The position numbers and the translations under genes were made by a program. From positions 66,847,192 to 66,911,191 of the forward strand of contig NC_068367.1 of the NCBI RefSeq assembly GCF_020536995.1: a stretch of DNA of 64,000 nucleotides, read 5' to 3'. This stretch comes from Dreissena polymorpha (taxonomy: Eukaryota; Mollusca; Bivalvia; Myida; Dreissenidae). Below, in pieces: positions 54,246 to 64,000 of this stretch. The stretch's first letter is position 1, and the number at the start of each line of letters is the position of its first letter. The notes below the pieces were generated by a model. That model was not told the origin of the DNA and made no database searches. It saw nothing but the letters and a program-made list of their open reading frames with translations.

Positions 54246-57200
54246 GTAAGCTCGTAATCTTTTTATGTTATTTTAAAAACATACAAGTATATGATGATAC
54301 TATGTTGTTATTCAATGCATAAAACCTATACTGTATTCTTTTGTTCTATGTGATTTTCAAATTTCTATATAACTCTTATTATTGTTTTTGTTTTCTTCTT
54401 CTTCTTCTCCTCCTCCTGCTTCTTCTCCTCCTCCTTCTTATTTTCTTTTTATTATTCTTACTCTTCTTCTTCTTTTTCTTCTTCTTCTTCTTATTTTATT
54501 ATTATTATTAAACGTAGTTAAAGTAAAAGCTTAGCTTTTCATACGGAAAAAGACTTCATTTTTTGACGCACCGATCTTGGTAAAACTATATTCCACGTTT
54601 AAATTTTTTTGCGGGTTTACCTATATATAGTACAGCTCTTAGCAATTTGTCGAATCCCGCATTAAAATGATCGAAGTGTTATCGCGGCAATTTATCATGA
54701 TGCTTAAAACACCTTGACCCCAAAGCGGGCCGCAGTATAAATCGCGTCGGGCCTCGAAAAGCCAAGATAATCAGGGACGACAATTTTTGCCTTTACTGGA
54801 TTTCCGTAAAGGAGAGACTTCCTTACAACGAAAAGTTTCATAAAGGCGTAAAGTATAGTTCACGAGTATCATGTGCGGACAGCACAGGCTATTCTGGAAT
54901 GACACTTCATGCACTTGCATTAAGCCCGAAAATCGCAGACCGAGGCTCATATTAATCAAATTCTGTAAATTTCCGATGGTCTCCTTAAAATTAGTCTTGC
55001 TTTGATGTTTACTTAAGTTTAGACTTGTAAATATTAAAAAAATTAATAGATCTGTTTAGTAGCTAAACGCAACACCAAGATCTATGTCACGTTTCGCTGC
55101 AAATACATTAGAAATAAGTATTATTTTAAGAACAGATCTCTTGCGAGGCAGCTTTATTTATTATGCATTTCCCATATATGCATTTCAATGTAACGTTTAA
55201 AGGAATTATCTTTTTAATGAGTTTGCTATTAAGCGTCGTGATGTTCATTTTGTTATAAAAAGAAAAACATAAATCTTAACAGAAAATATATTTGTACCTT
55301 TGGCCTCAACAAACGTACACAATGGCAGACCAACTTTAAAAACTATATACACTAAAACTATGTACACTTACAGTATAAACTACACATGTGCACAAGTCAC
55401 GAGTACTTAGTGTTTTAAAATAACTTACACAATTGAAGGACAAACACAATATAACCAGGATTAAGAAGGGGTGTCGGTAACGACATGCCGTAATAAACGG
55501 GTGGAACCCATGAAATTGTATACATGTATTACACTGTACATTGAAATTTCAGTTTTCATGTTACGTAATCCAGATATTTTTCCCGGGAAAAATATTTAGG
55601 TGCAACGGCCTAAAACTACGATCACCGCCGCGCTCCGTCGTCGCTTCGAGATCTTGGTGTCTCCGCGTAAACGTGTAATGGCTAAGAGCTGTACCGTTTC
55701 AAAATATTATAATGATTAACACTGTTTCCAAAGGACCGGGTTTGAGCTGCAAATACGAGGGTCACGTTTTCGCTTCCGGTTCCTCATACAAGGCGCCGGC
55801 CCCTCACTGCGTGGAATGCACATGTGAGGATGGGGGGATGTCATGTTGTGGGTAAGATACCGCTACGTGACTGATGGATGATGTGAAAGTTTAAACTTTG
55901 AATTGTCAGTCATATAATTATAAAAATGTAAGATAATTTTTAAAGCATAAGTCATTTCGAAAAATAAGCGTCATGTGAATATGCAGTCAAAGGCAAGTAG
56001 CCAAAAAACGCTTTATCAGTCTATAGACTTATAGTTTCTTGATAAACATACTATTTAAGAAAGTAAAAGGTACTTTGATATTAACCTTTTAGACTAACCA
56101 AAAAATAGCAAACTGACTATATGAGATTTAAAGGCCCTAAATGCATATCATAATTAAGGTCAGAACTAGTATTAAAATGGGAAAAAAAAAATGTTTTCTC
56201 AGTTCAGGGATAGTAATATAGACGGGTAAAATTTATATTGTACTGTTGCTATATAAATGTTGTGTTTCTTTCTCTATCTTGATATTATTTTATGTTCCTT
56301 ATACGCCGTTTCTTTCTCTATCTTGACATTATTTTATGTTCCTTATACGCGGTTTCTTTCTCTATCTTGACATTATTTTAATATAGACGGGTAAAATCTA
56401 TATTGTACTGTTGTTATATAAATGTTGTGTTTCTTTCTCTATCTTGATATTATTTTATGTTCCTTATACGCGGTTTCTTTCTCTATCTTGACATTATTTT
56501 ATGTTCCTTATACGCGGAGTACCATGCTAATTTAAAATGTATTGTTTATAAACATGAGTATTATGCATAAGCACATAGGCTAACCACTTATGTTTTGTTC
56601 ACATGTTTTGTTTTATAGTCGCACTGTATGTGTGTTTTTTTGTATGTTTGTATGATTTCAGAATGTATTGTCTATTTATGTTGTGTATGTGTAGATGTCT
56701 TTCCAGTAGAATCTGTGTGCGAACTTCAGCATTGTTGTATTGCCTATTTATTTGTTTTGACAGAGATAAAACGTATTGTGTATTTACTGCAATTGTGTAT
56801 TGTGTATTGACTGTGGTAATTGATAATGGCTATTGCTGTCTATGGTATGTTAACAAAAATGTCATCCTTTGTATTGAGAATGGATAATTTAAAGATTGTT
56901 TCATACAACTGTCGTGGTCTAAATGATGTTTCAAAAAGAGCTGATGTTTTTAAATATCTAAAAAGTCTAAATGCCCATATATATTGTTTACAGGATTGCC
57001 ATTTCACTTCTTCAATGGAAAAACAAATTTACTCAAATTGGGATGGTGAATGCTATTTTAGTTTTGGCACTTCTAATTCAAGAGGAGTTTGCATTTTATT
57101 TAATAAATGTTTGACAAATCTGAATGTTAAAGTGCACAATCAAGAACAAGAAATAAAGGGAAATTTATTAATTCTAGACTTAACAATAGATAACCATAGA

Positions 57201-60200
57201 TTTACTCTGTGCACTCTTTATGGACCAAATACTGATACTCCTTTGTTTTATAGTAAACTTTTTAATATAATAGAGACCATAGGTAATGAGTCTTATATTT
57301 TATGTGGAGATTTTAATCTAGTACTTGACGTGAATATTGATTATGCCAACTATAAAACTTTGAATAATAATAAGAAGTCAAGGGAATTGTTATCTTCTGT
57401 AATCAATGATAAAAATCTAATAGACACTTTTAGAGTTATAAACGGGGATACAAAATGTTTCACTTGGCGAAAGCCTAACACTGTCCAACAAGCTAGATTG
57501 GACTTTTTTCTAACAACTAATGATTTTAGTCAGTATATTAGGAAATCTGATATACATGCTAGCTACAAATCAGATCACTCCCCTATCACTTTGGAATTTA
57601 ATTTTAGTAAAATAGAACATGGAAAGGGCCTGTGGAAATTTAATAATTCATTACTTTATGACCTAGAATATATTCAATGTATAAAACAAAAAATTGAAGA
57701 AATTAAGCAACAATATGTCTTACCTGTGTATAACATTGAATATCTTAACACTATAGAAAATGATTTAATACAGTTTACTATAAATGATCAACTGTTTTTA
57801 GAAACTTTATTAATGGAAATCAGAGGTAAAACCATATCATATTCGAGCTTCAAATCCAAAAAGAGAAAAGAAAGAGAATATTATATTTTAAAAGCAATTG
57901 AAGACATTGAAAAACAGTTAACAAATGAAAACATTGAAGAGCTCAATCTTTTGCAACAAGAACTCATAGGCATTCGAAACTTGAAAATGAAAGGCGCTTT
58001 CATTAGAGCTAAGGCGAAGTGGATTGATGAAGGCGAAAAACCCTCAAAATATTTTTGTAATTTGGAAGCACAATATGCATCTAATAAAAACATTCCTTTC
58101 ATTGAAAACGATGAAGGTCAGCGGCTATTTGATAATCCAGGTATTTTAAAAGAAGCTGCCCAATTTTACAAAACATTGTATACAAAGTCTGTCTTTAATG
58201 ACTCTTATAATGTACATGATGACCTTAAAGAAATAAACACAATTAAATTAAGTACTGCACAATCTCAATCATTAGAAGGCCTTCTTACACTAAAGGAAAT
58301 ATCAATAACTTTAAAAAATATGAAGCATGACAAAAGCCCAGGATCAGATGGTTTTACAGCAGAATTTTTTTAAGTTTTTTGGAAAGATTTAGGCCACTTT
58401 ATAGTGAGAAGCCTCAACTATGGTTTTACCTCTGGAACCATGTCAATTACTCAAAAACAAGGTATAATCACATGTATACCTAAAGATAATAAACCCAGAC
58501 ATTTTTTGAAAAACCTAAGGCCATTAACACTTTTAAATGTAGTTTACAAGCTTGCATCTGGGACTATTGCTAACAGATTAAAAACTATCCTTGATACTCT
58601 TATTTCTAAAGATCAGACAGGATTTATTAAAGGCAGATATATTGGTGAGAATACCAGACTTTTATATGACATAATGCAATATACAGAAGATAACAATATC
58701 CCTGGACTCTTGATGACCATCGACTTTGAAAAGGCGTTCGATACCCTTGAATTTGATTTTATAGAAAAAACATTAGATTATTTTAATTTTGGTACAACAT
58801 TGAAAAAAATGGATTTCACTTTTCCTACATAATACCTTGACGGCAATTCAAATCAATGGGTTTTTGTCAGAATTTATAACAATTCAAAGAGGTTGCAGAC
58901 AAGGAGATCCAATAAGTTCCTATATCTTCATTCTGTGTGCTGAAATTTTGGCAATTAAAATTAGAAATTGTAATGAAATTAAAGGAATAGTGATAGAAAA
59001 TATTGAATATAAAATTTCTCAGTTTGCTGATGATACATCTCTCTTTCTGGATGGCACATATGTTTCCCTTAATGCTACCCTCGATCTTTTAAATAACTTT
59101 GCCTTATGTTCTGGATTGAAAATCAATTATGACAAAACAAACCTTATATGGATTGGCTCCAAAAAGTTTAGCATACAATCATTAAAAACTAAATATAAAC
59201 TAGTCTGGGGCACAACAAACTTTAAAGTTTTAGGAATATTATTTGATGTTGATTTAAAGAAAATAATAGAAATAAACTTCACGAGTAAACTGGAAAAGCT
59301 GCACAATATCATAAATTTTTGGAAAAGAAGAAATTTAACACCCCTAGGAAAGATAACAGTTGTTAAATCACTACTACTTCCCCTTTTTACACACCTGTTT
59401 GTAGCTCTTCCTAGCCCAGGAGAAAAAGTTTTAAAACAAATAAATAGCCTTTTTTCCAATTTTATATGGGATGGACCAGCAAAAATTAAACAAACTATTG
59501 CTATTAAATCATATGATGATGGAGGAGTTGCCATGACTGATATATATGCTTTTGAAAAAACTATGAAAATGACATGGTTAAGGAAAATTGTATCAAGTAA
59601 TGGAAAATGTTTCCAACTTGTATATTCTATGTTTGATGTGAAGAAAATGTTTAATTTGGGAAAAAAAATACATAGAAAAAATTATGATAAGTTTAAAAAA
59701 TTGTTTTTGGAGAGATGTCCTTACATGTTACATTGAGTATATTAATAAACAAAATGTCAGTAAGTGTGAAGATATCCTTGATATGCCGTTATTTTATAAC
59801 CACAATTTTAAGATAGGTGGGAATATTATATATAACAAAAAAATGTATGATAGGGGAATTAGATATGTAAGAGATATAATGTGCACTTCTGGAGAATTTT
59901 TAAAACAATCTGTATTAGAAACTCTCATTTGCGTTAAAATTAACTTTCTTTTTTATGAAGGTTTAATTAGAACTGTGAATGCATTTATCAGGCTATCAGG
60001 ACTTCCATTTATTAAAAAGCCAAATATACAATGTGCATTTATATCATTTTACTTGAATAACATTGTATTTGGATATAATCAAAACAAACTTGTCTATAAA
60101 TGTTTTAGCTATAATACAGATATACCCACTTGCCATTTAAAATGGAATACACTTTTTAATAACGTTGAATGGACAAAAGTGCATGCACTTGTTTTTATTA

Positions 60201-61769
60201 TATCTAAAGACACTTACACTCAGTGGTTCCAGACAAGAATTGTTCACAGAATCCTAGGAACCAAATCTTTGTTATTTAAAATGAACATTGTTCATGACAA
60301 TTTATGTTCTTTCTGTAAAGAAAATGAAGAAACCCTATTACATATATTCTGGGACTGCATTTTCACAAAGAGAATTGTTAATTATGTTGTAGACTTTTTA
60401 AGATCCCATAATGTGCAAAAATGTACTGATATTTCATGTCAAACAATGTTATTTGGTTGTACAAGTATTAACATGACTGATATTAATATTCTTATTCTTG
60501 AAATTAAAAAGTATATATTTGTATGCCAGAGAAAGGGTCTATTACCTTCAATAAGGGGGCTGAATAATTATCTTTGCGTAGCATGGGAGATTCAATCTAA
60601 TACTAAATGTAAAGAAAAGAAACTACTTAACTGGTCAATTGTAAAACTTTTTGTAGATCAATAGAACAGTGTTATTGTAAATTGTGTTGTTTACTTAAAA
60701 TATTTAATACCATGGTCGTTTGATTAATGTTTTTAATTGTCTGAAGTCAAAACGTTTGATTAAAGCTTATGTTTTTCTGAAGTCCAAACAATTGTTGTTG
60801 TTTTTTTGTTTCATAACATCGCATGTATGTGTCTGTGTATGTGTGAACTGTAGGATTGTGTCTATATAATGGAATGCATGGATTTTATTTACCTCTATTA
60901 TATTATTCATTTGAATTGTTAAACAACTATATTATATACTAACAGAATAGCATGAAAACTAATGATACACTTTGTAATGTATGGAGGTGAATAAACGCTA
61001 TAAATTCAAAAAAAAAAAAAAAAAAAAAAAAAACAAAAAAAAAAAAAAAAAAAAAAAAAAAACGCTTGTCATGTTGTTCCACTAGTTTAAGATAAAAAAA
61101 TCGTCATGTGGAAATTACAATTCAAACAAAAAAAAAACCTGTGGTACGTAACTTTCTTTTAACATTCGCCATAGTAACAGCGTCAGATGCACGAATGTAC
61201 GAACAGTTGCTCTGAAATCTGTTATAGTTAAAGTCTGTTAGAATGTCTGCTAAAATCTGTTAGTTAAAGCCAGCTGTATTTGACGCCCCCCCCCCTAATA
61301 TCGCGTATTAACCTCCCCCCCCCCCGCCTCCATACATATTGGTATCATACTGCTATCACAGTTAAGGCACTATTTCAGCTAATTGTAGGGGCAAATGGTT
61401 CAGTGAAGCAATGATAAGTCAGCTGAGAGAAAATTTTATAGGGGTACCATGTTTCGCTGCTAAAAACATGGAAAGACATATCCCATAGTAGGAACAGACA
61501 TTCGTTAAATCAGACCACTAGATATTAAACAATTCAGATGCCATCAGATGATGTCAAATGCCGTCTCTTTAAATGTAAAATGACTTTAACAGGACGATGA
61601 TATTTCCCATGTAAAGTGCACTAACACCACTACACATTTCAGGTATGGCAAAAGTGCTGGCGTGGTGAACATCGAAGGCTGCAAGCAAGTGGACCGCCCA
61701 GACAGCTGCGAACTGTTCTTAGTAGACGCCCGGCGTCCCAACAGGCCGTGTCCGGGCTTCAGGCGATAA
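54164..61769 (+). CDS. Beta-microseminoprotein-like gene, copy 2, complete (3 exons)
   Basis: Exons 54164..54245, 55734..55851 and 61643..61769 join in frame to 108 codons plus stop. All borders are GT/AG (phases 1 and 0-compatible with copy 1). Exon 1 is a signal peptide (MGFGVSMFVMVVALPVVEAF). Exons 2-3 give a small secreted cysteine-rich protein: [47 protein letters not shown] and RPCPGFRR. The CxC..CC..C..C..C arrangement and three-exon layout match the beta-microseminoprotein/PSP94 family. Intron 2 is expanded by an LINE. AATAAA at 61831. Promoter sequence differs completely from copy 1. Confidence 0.85.
54388..54510 (+). repeat. (CTT)n microsatellite, intron 1 of copy 2
   Basis: Allelic position to 32655..32820 in copy 1; shorter and more interrupted. 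Confidence 0.9.
54718..54930. repeat. Foldback repeat, intron 1 of copy 2
   Basis: Duplicated with the gene; matches 33030..33245. Confidence 0.8.
55734..55851 (+). CDS. Microseminoprotein-like copy 2, exon 2
   Basis: 118 bp, same as copy 1, with two visible amino-acid changes (CEYEG to CKYEG, YKRPA to YKAPA). Acceptor TTCCAAAG, donor GTAAGA. Confidence 0.9.
56240..56520 (+). repeat. Tandem 5' repeats of the Tx1-type LINE
   Basis: Five copies of a 42-bp unit (TTTCTTTCTCTATCTTGACA then TTATTTTATGTTCCTTATAC), grouped in two blocks, each led by ATAGACGGGTAAAAT..TATAAATGTTGTG. Confidence 0.85.
56820..58370 (+). CDS. Tx1-type LINE: APE endonuclease and start of reverse transcriptase
   Basis: The endonuclease has IVSYNCRGLND, YCLQDCHF, TLYGPN, CGDFNLVLD, ARLDFFL and SDHSPITL in order, so all catalytic blocks are recognisable (E of LQE is D here). 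The linker has AKAKWIDEGEKPSKYFCNLE, typical of L1/Tx1. It ends at KSPGSDGFTAEFF and TAA; a K to stop change fits. Confidence 0.88.
58374..60664 (+). CDS. Tx1-type LINE: reverse transcriptase and C-terminal region (three frames)
   Basis: 58374..58832 has LRPLTLLNVVYKLASGTIAN, DQTGFIKGRYIGENTRL and MTIDFEKAFDTLE. 58837..59736 has RGCRQGDPISSYIFILCAEI and the polymerase box FADDTSLFLDG. 59684..60664 has the thumb and the C-terminal knuckle CSFCKENEETLLHIFWDC, ending at TAG 60664. Confidence 0.85.
61643..61769 (+). CDS. Microseminoprotein-like copy 2, exon 3
   Basis: Acceptor CACATTTCAG. Encodes [20 protein letters not shown] and [20 protein letters not shown], then TAA. Confidence 0.9.
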
Positions 61770-62376
61770 TCATAAAAATTAGTAAAACCCGACCCCGCAT
61801 CGACCCGGTTATTATTCAAGATCGCTTTGAAATAAACAAAATATGTAACATTAAATAGTTCAAAGCACTCAACATGGTGGGCGTTGAGGCGTCATTCTCA
61901 CTTCTTTCTCATAATGACGTAGTTTAAATTCAATGTTATACTATACATCTTTCATTCATTTGCAAGCTGCATAGAATATACATAATCGTATTCTATTTAA
62001 CAGCAAATATATTAACTGTGTCTAGATGTCTTATCAGCAGACCATATTTCAGGTGCCATTGACTCATCGACAATTATTTCGGTGTTACAATGACTATAAC
62101 ATAGATTGCTTAGTTGCAAATGTGCATATAATATCACGACAAATATTTTCAACTCTAATCTAGTTGCAATAATCCAAAGACACGCTTTTTGACCCACGGG
62201 GTTGCTAGGAGTTGCAAGTTGTAATGGCTTTTTTTAATACCAACTCGCATGCGGCACTTTAAAAAGTCATAATTTCGTAACGGAATCTTTTTTGGCGGCT
62301 GTACCAATGCAAATTGCTTAACAACTGGCACGAGTGTTAAGTAGTTGTATGGTTGGTTAAGAAATTATAAAATAAA
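61770..62376. other. 3' flank of copy 2, inverted counterpart in copy 1
   Basis: 3'UTR with AATAAA at 61831, then non-coding sequence matched by the reverse complement of about 43306..43880. No gene. Confidence 0.7.
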
Positions 62377-63412
62377 CAAGGGCTGTTTGTAAAAAATGCA
62401 TGCCCCCCCCCCCATATGGGCTCTCCGTTGTAGTGAGAGCCATTGTGTGAATATGTTTTTGTCACTGTGACCTTGACCTTTGACCTAGTGACCTGAAAAT
62501 CAATAGGGGTCATCTGCCAGTCATGATCAATGTACCTATGAAGTTTCATGATCCTAGCCATAAGCATTCTTGAGTTATCATCCGGACACCATTTTACTAT
62601 TTCGGGTCACCGTGACCTTGACCTTTGACCTAGTGACCTGAAAATCAATAGGGGTCATCTGCGAGTCATGATCATTCTACCTATCAAGTTTCATGATCCT
62701 AGGAATAAGCGTTCTTCAGTTATCATCCGGAAACCATTTTACTAATTCGGGTCATCGTGACCTTGACCTTTGACCTAGTGACCTGAAAATCAATAGGGGT
62801 CATCTGCGAGTCATGATCAATCTACCTATCAAGTTTCATGATCCTAGGCCTAAGCGTTCTTGAGTTATTATCCGAAAACCATTTTACTATTTCGGGTCAC
62901 TGTGACCTTGACCTTTGACCTAGTGACCTCAAAATCAATAGGAGTCATCTGCGAGTCCTGATCAATCTACCTATCAAGTTTCATGATCCTAGGCCTAAGC
63001 ATTCTTGAGTTATCATCCGGAAACCATTTTACTATTTCGGATCACTGTGACCTTGACCTTTGACCTAGTGACCTGAAAATCAATAGAGGTCATCTGCGAG
63101 TCATGTTCAATCTACCTATCAAGTTTCATGATCCTAGGCCTAAGCGTTCTTGAGTTATCATCCGGAAACCATTTTACTATTTCGGATCACCATGACCTTG
63201 ACCTTTGACCTAGTGACCTCAAAATCAATAGGGATCATCTGCAAGTCATGATCAATGTACCTATGAAGTTTCATGATCCTACGCCCAAGCTTTCTTGAGT
63301 TATCGTCTGACAACCACCTGGTGGACGGACCGACAGACCGACCTACCGACCTACCGACAGACCGACATGAGCAAAGCAATATACCCCCTCTTCTTCGAAG
63401 GGGGGCATAAAT
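62377..63412 (+). mobile_element. Bivalve element with six 145-bp tandem units and (GACC)n tail
   Basis: Starts AACAAGGGCTGTTTG. Six units with exact 145-bp spacing begin at 62461, 62606, 62751, 62896, 63041 and 63186. Each contains TGACCTTGACCTTTGACC then TAGTGACCT. A GACC/GACA tail (63313..63366) is followed by a hairpin CCCCCTCTTCTTCGAAGGGG and GGGCATAA. No coding. Absent from the matching place of the inverted copy-1 block. Layout fits pearl/Helentron-like elements (inference). Confidence 0.8.
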
Positions 63413-63722
63413 ATCTTAACTTAACAAAAAATAGACAAACACATGGCTGGTTTTGTTGACATATTTTAATTATAATTTTTGTCATAATCCTGCTAGAATA
63501 ACAAGCGGAATGTGAAACCGAGCTTGTTGACACGCAAGTTATTTGATTTTATTGCATTGCTCCGCTCATAGGTCATGAATATATTCAACTGCTCTTTAAA
63601 TGCTCTGTTGATACTGTTTATATCGCTAAGCTGCAGATGTAATATGTATATGATAATAAATTTGTCGTGGTAGAATTGTATTGTTGCCATGACCTTTGTA
63701 ACCATCGTACCAGGTATTAGGA
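63413..63722. other. Spacer, nothing recognised
   Basis: AT-rich, no supported gene or repeat family. Confidence 0.5.
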
Positions 63723-64000
63723 ACAAAACAGAACAGACCAGATAATTTATTAAGACTTGCACATATTACATCGTCTTCATACATATACAATGTAATACAA
63801 AAGGTCTTGTGTCAACATAGAAATGACATTGTTAGTAATACATGTGTTATCTTATATATTCAAATAACTAAATTTCAGTAACAGTATACATCTATAAAGT
63901 AATAAGCAATGAGGATGAAAAAAAGACTTTTGTGATTCCTCGACAATATTAAAACGAGTTTTTCGAAGAAACATAGCTTCTTTGATGTATAGGGACAGTT
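63723..64000 (-). mobile_element. LINE 3' end entering from the right
   Basis: The minus strand ends in CTGTTCTGTTTTG-like tail at about 63723..63740. 63860..64000 is the reverse complement of 43158..43300, so this is the same LINE insertion as the 42209 fragment. It continues outside the window. Confidence 0.75.

Larger units (their letters stand above)
56014..61056 (+). mobile_element. L1/Tx1-type LINE, about 5 kb, 11-bp target duplication, three breaks
   Basis: AAAAAACGCTT at 56003..56013 recurs at 61057..61067 after a 40-base poly(A). The host sequence is uninterrupted in copy 1 (CCAAAAAATGCTTGTCATGG), so this is a clean insertion. A 5' region with tandem repeats is followed by one long frame: APE endonuclease, then reverse transcriptase, then a C-terminal knuckle. 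The frame is broken by a TAA at 58371 and frameshifts near 58830 and 59715. No ORF1 is seen between the 5' repeats and 56820. Confidence 0.9.

Noticed and set aside
59127-59534. 135-codon minus-strand frame
   Set aside because: Antisense shadow of the Tx1-type reverse transcriptase.

Overview
The window looks like genomic DNA of a bivalve mollusc, most likely a heterodont such as a dreissenid. The inference rests on long repeat-filled introns, AT-rich sequence, several bivalve-type non-LTR and DNA-transposon families, and a foldback repeat with a GTGTCGTCCC..GGGACGACAC core present in more than a dozen copies. Species assignment is inference from remembered repeat families, not from a search.

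Three host loci are supported. (1) 1..15.4 kb, minus strand: the N-terminal two thirds of a CREB1/CREM/ATF1 orthologue in four coding exons, including the kinase-inducible domain with its PKA site (RRPSY). The bZIP exons lie beyond the left edge. (2) 19.8..29.9 kb, plus strand: a complete eight-exon KLHL10 gene (BTB, BACK, six Kelch blades). The spliced product works out to 599 codons plus stop, and all intron phases agree. (3) 32.4..44.0 kb and 54.2..61.8 kb, plus strand: two copies of a three-exon secreted beta-microseminoprotein-like (PSP94/MSMB family) gene. Copy 2 is complete (108 codons). In copy 1, exon 3 is intact but lies on the opposite strand, inside an inverted block that extends to 44.7 kb. 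No retroviral or LTR-type element was recognised.

Mobile DNA explains most of the rest. Intron 1 of microseminoprotein copy 1 holds a 5'-truncated LINE (34047..40065), itself split by a PIF/Harbinger transposon (35225..38053). Intron 2 of copy 2 holds an L1/Tx1-type LINE with an 11-bp target duplication (56014..61056). Between the copies lie an R2/NeSL-type LINE, a hAT transposase remnant split by a 606-bp palindrome-ended element with an 11-bp target duplication, and a large foldback element. The CREB introns are filled with TIR elements and with bivalve tandem-core elements rich in nuclear-receptor half-sites.

The most notable structure is the scrambled 40.3..44.7 kb segment. It contains, in order: a forward copy of microseminoprotein intron 2; about 50 bp of KLHL10 3'UTR in forward orientation; an inverted duplicate of KLHL10 exon 6 with its flanks; a LINE fragment; inverted microseminoprotein exon 3; and an inverted 221-bp copy of the same intron-2 segment that reads as identical to the forward one. 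This looks like recent local template switching or inversion.

CREB (signal-responsive activator), KLHL10 (spermatid CUL3 adaptor in animals studied) and microseminoprotein (seminal in mammals) can all be linked to male reproduction. Full consensus CRE sites lie upstream of CREB and about 165 bp upstream of the KLHL10 start codon. A functional link is inference.
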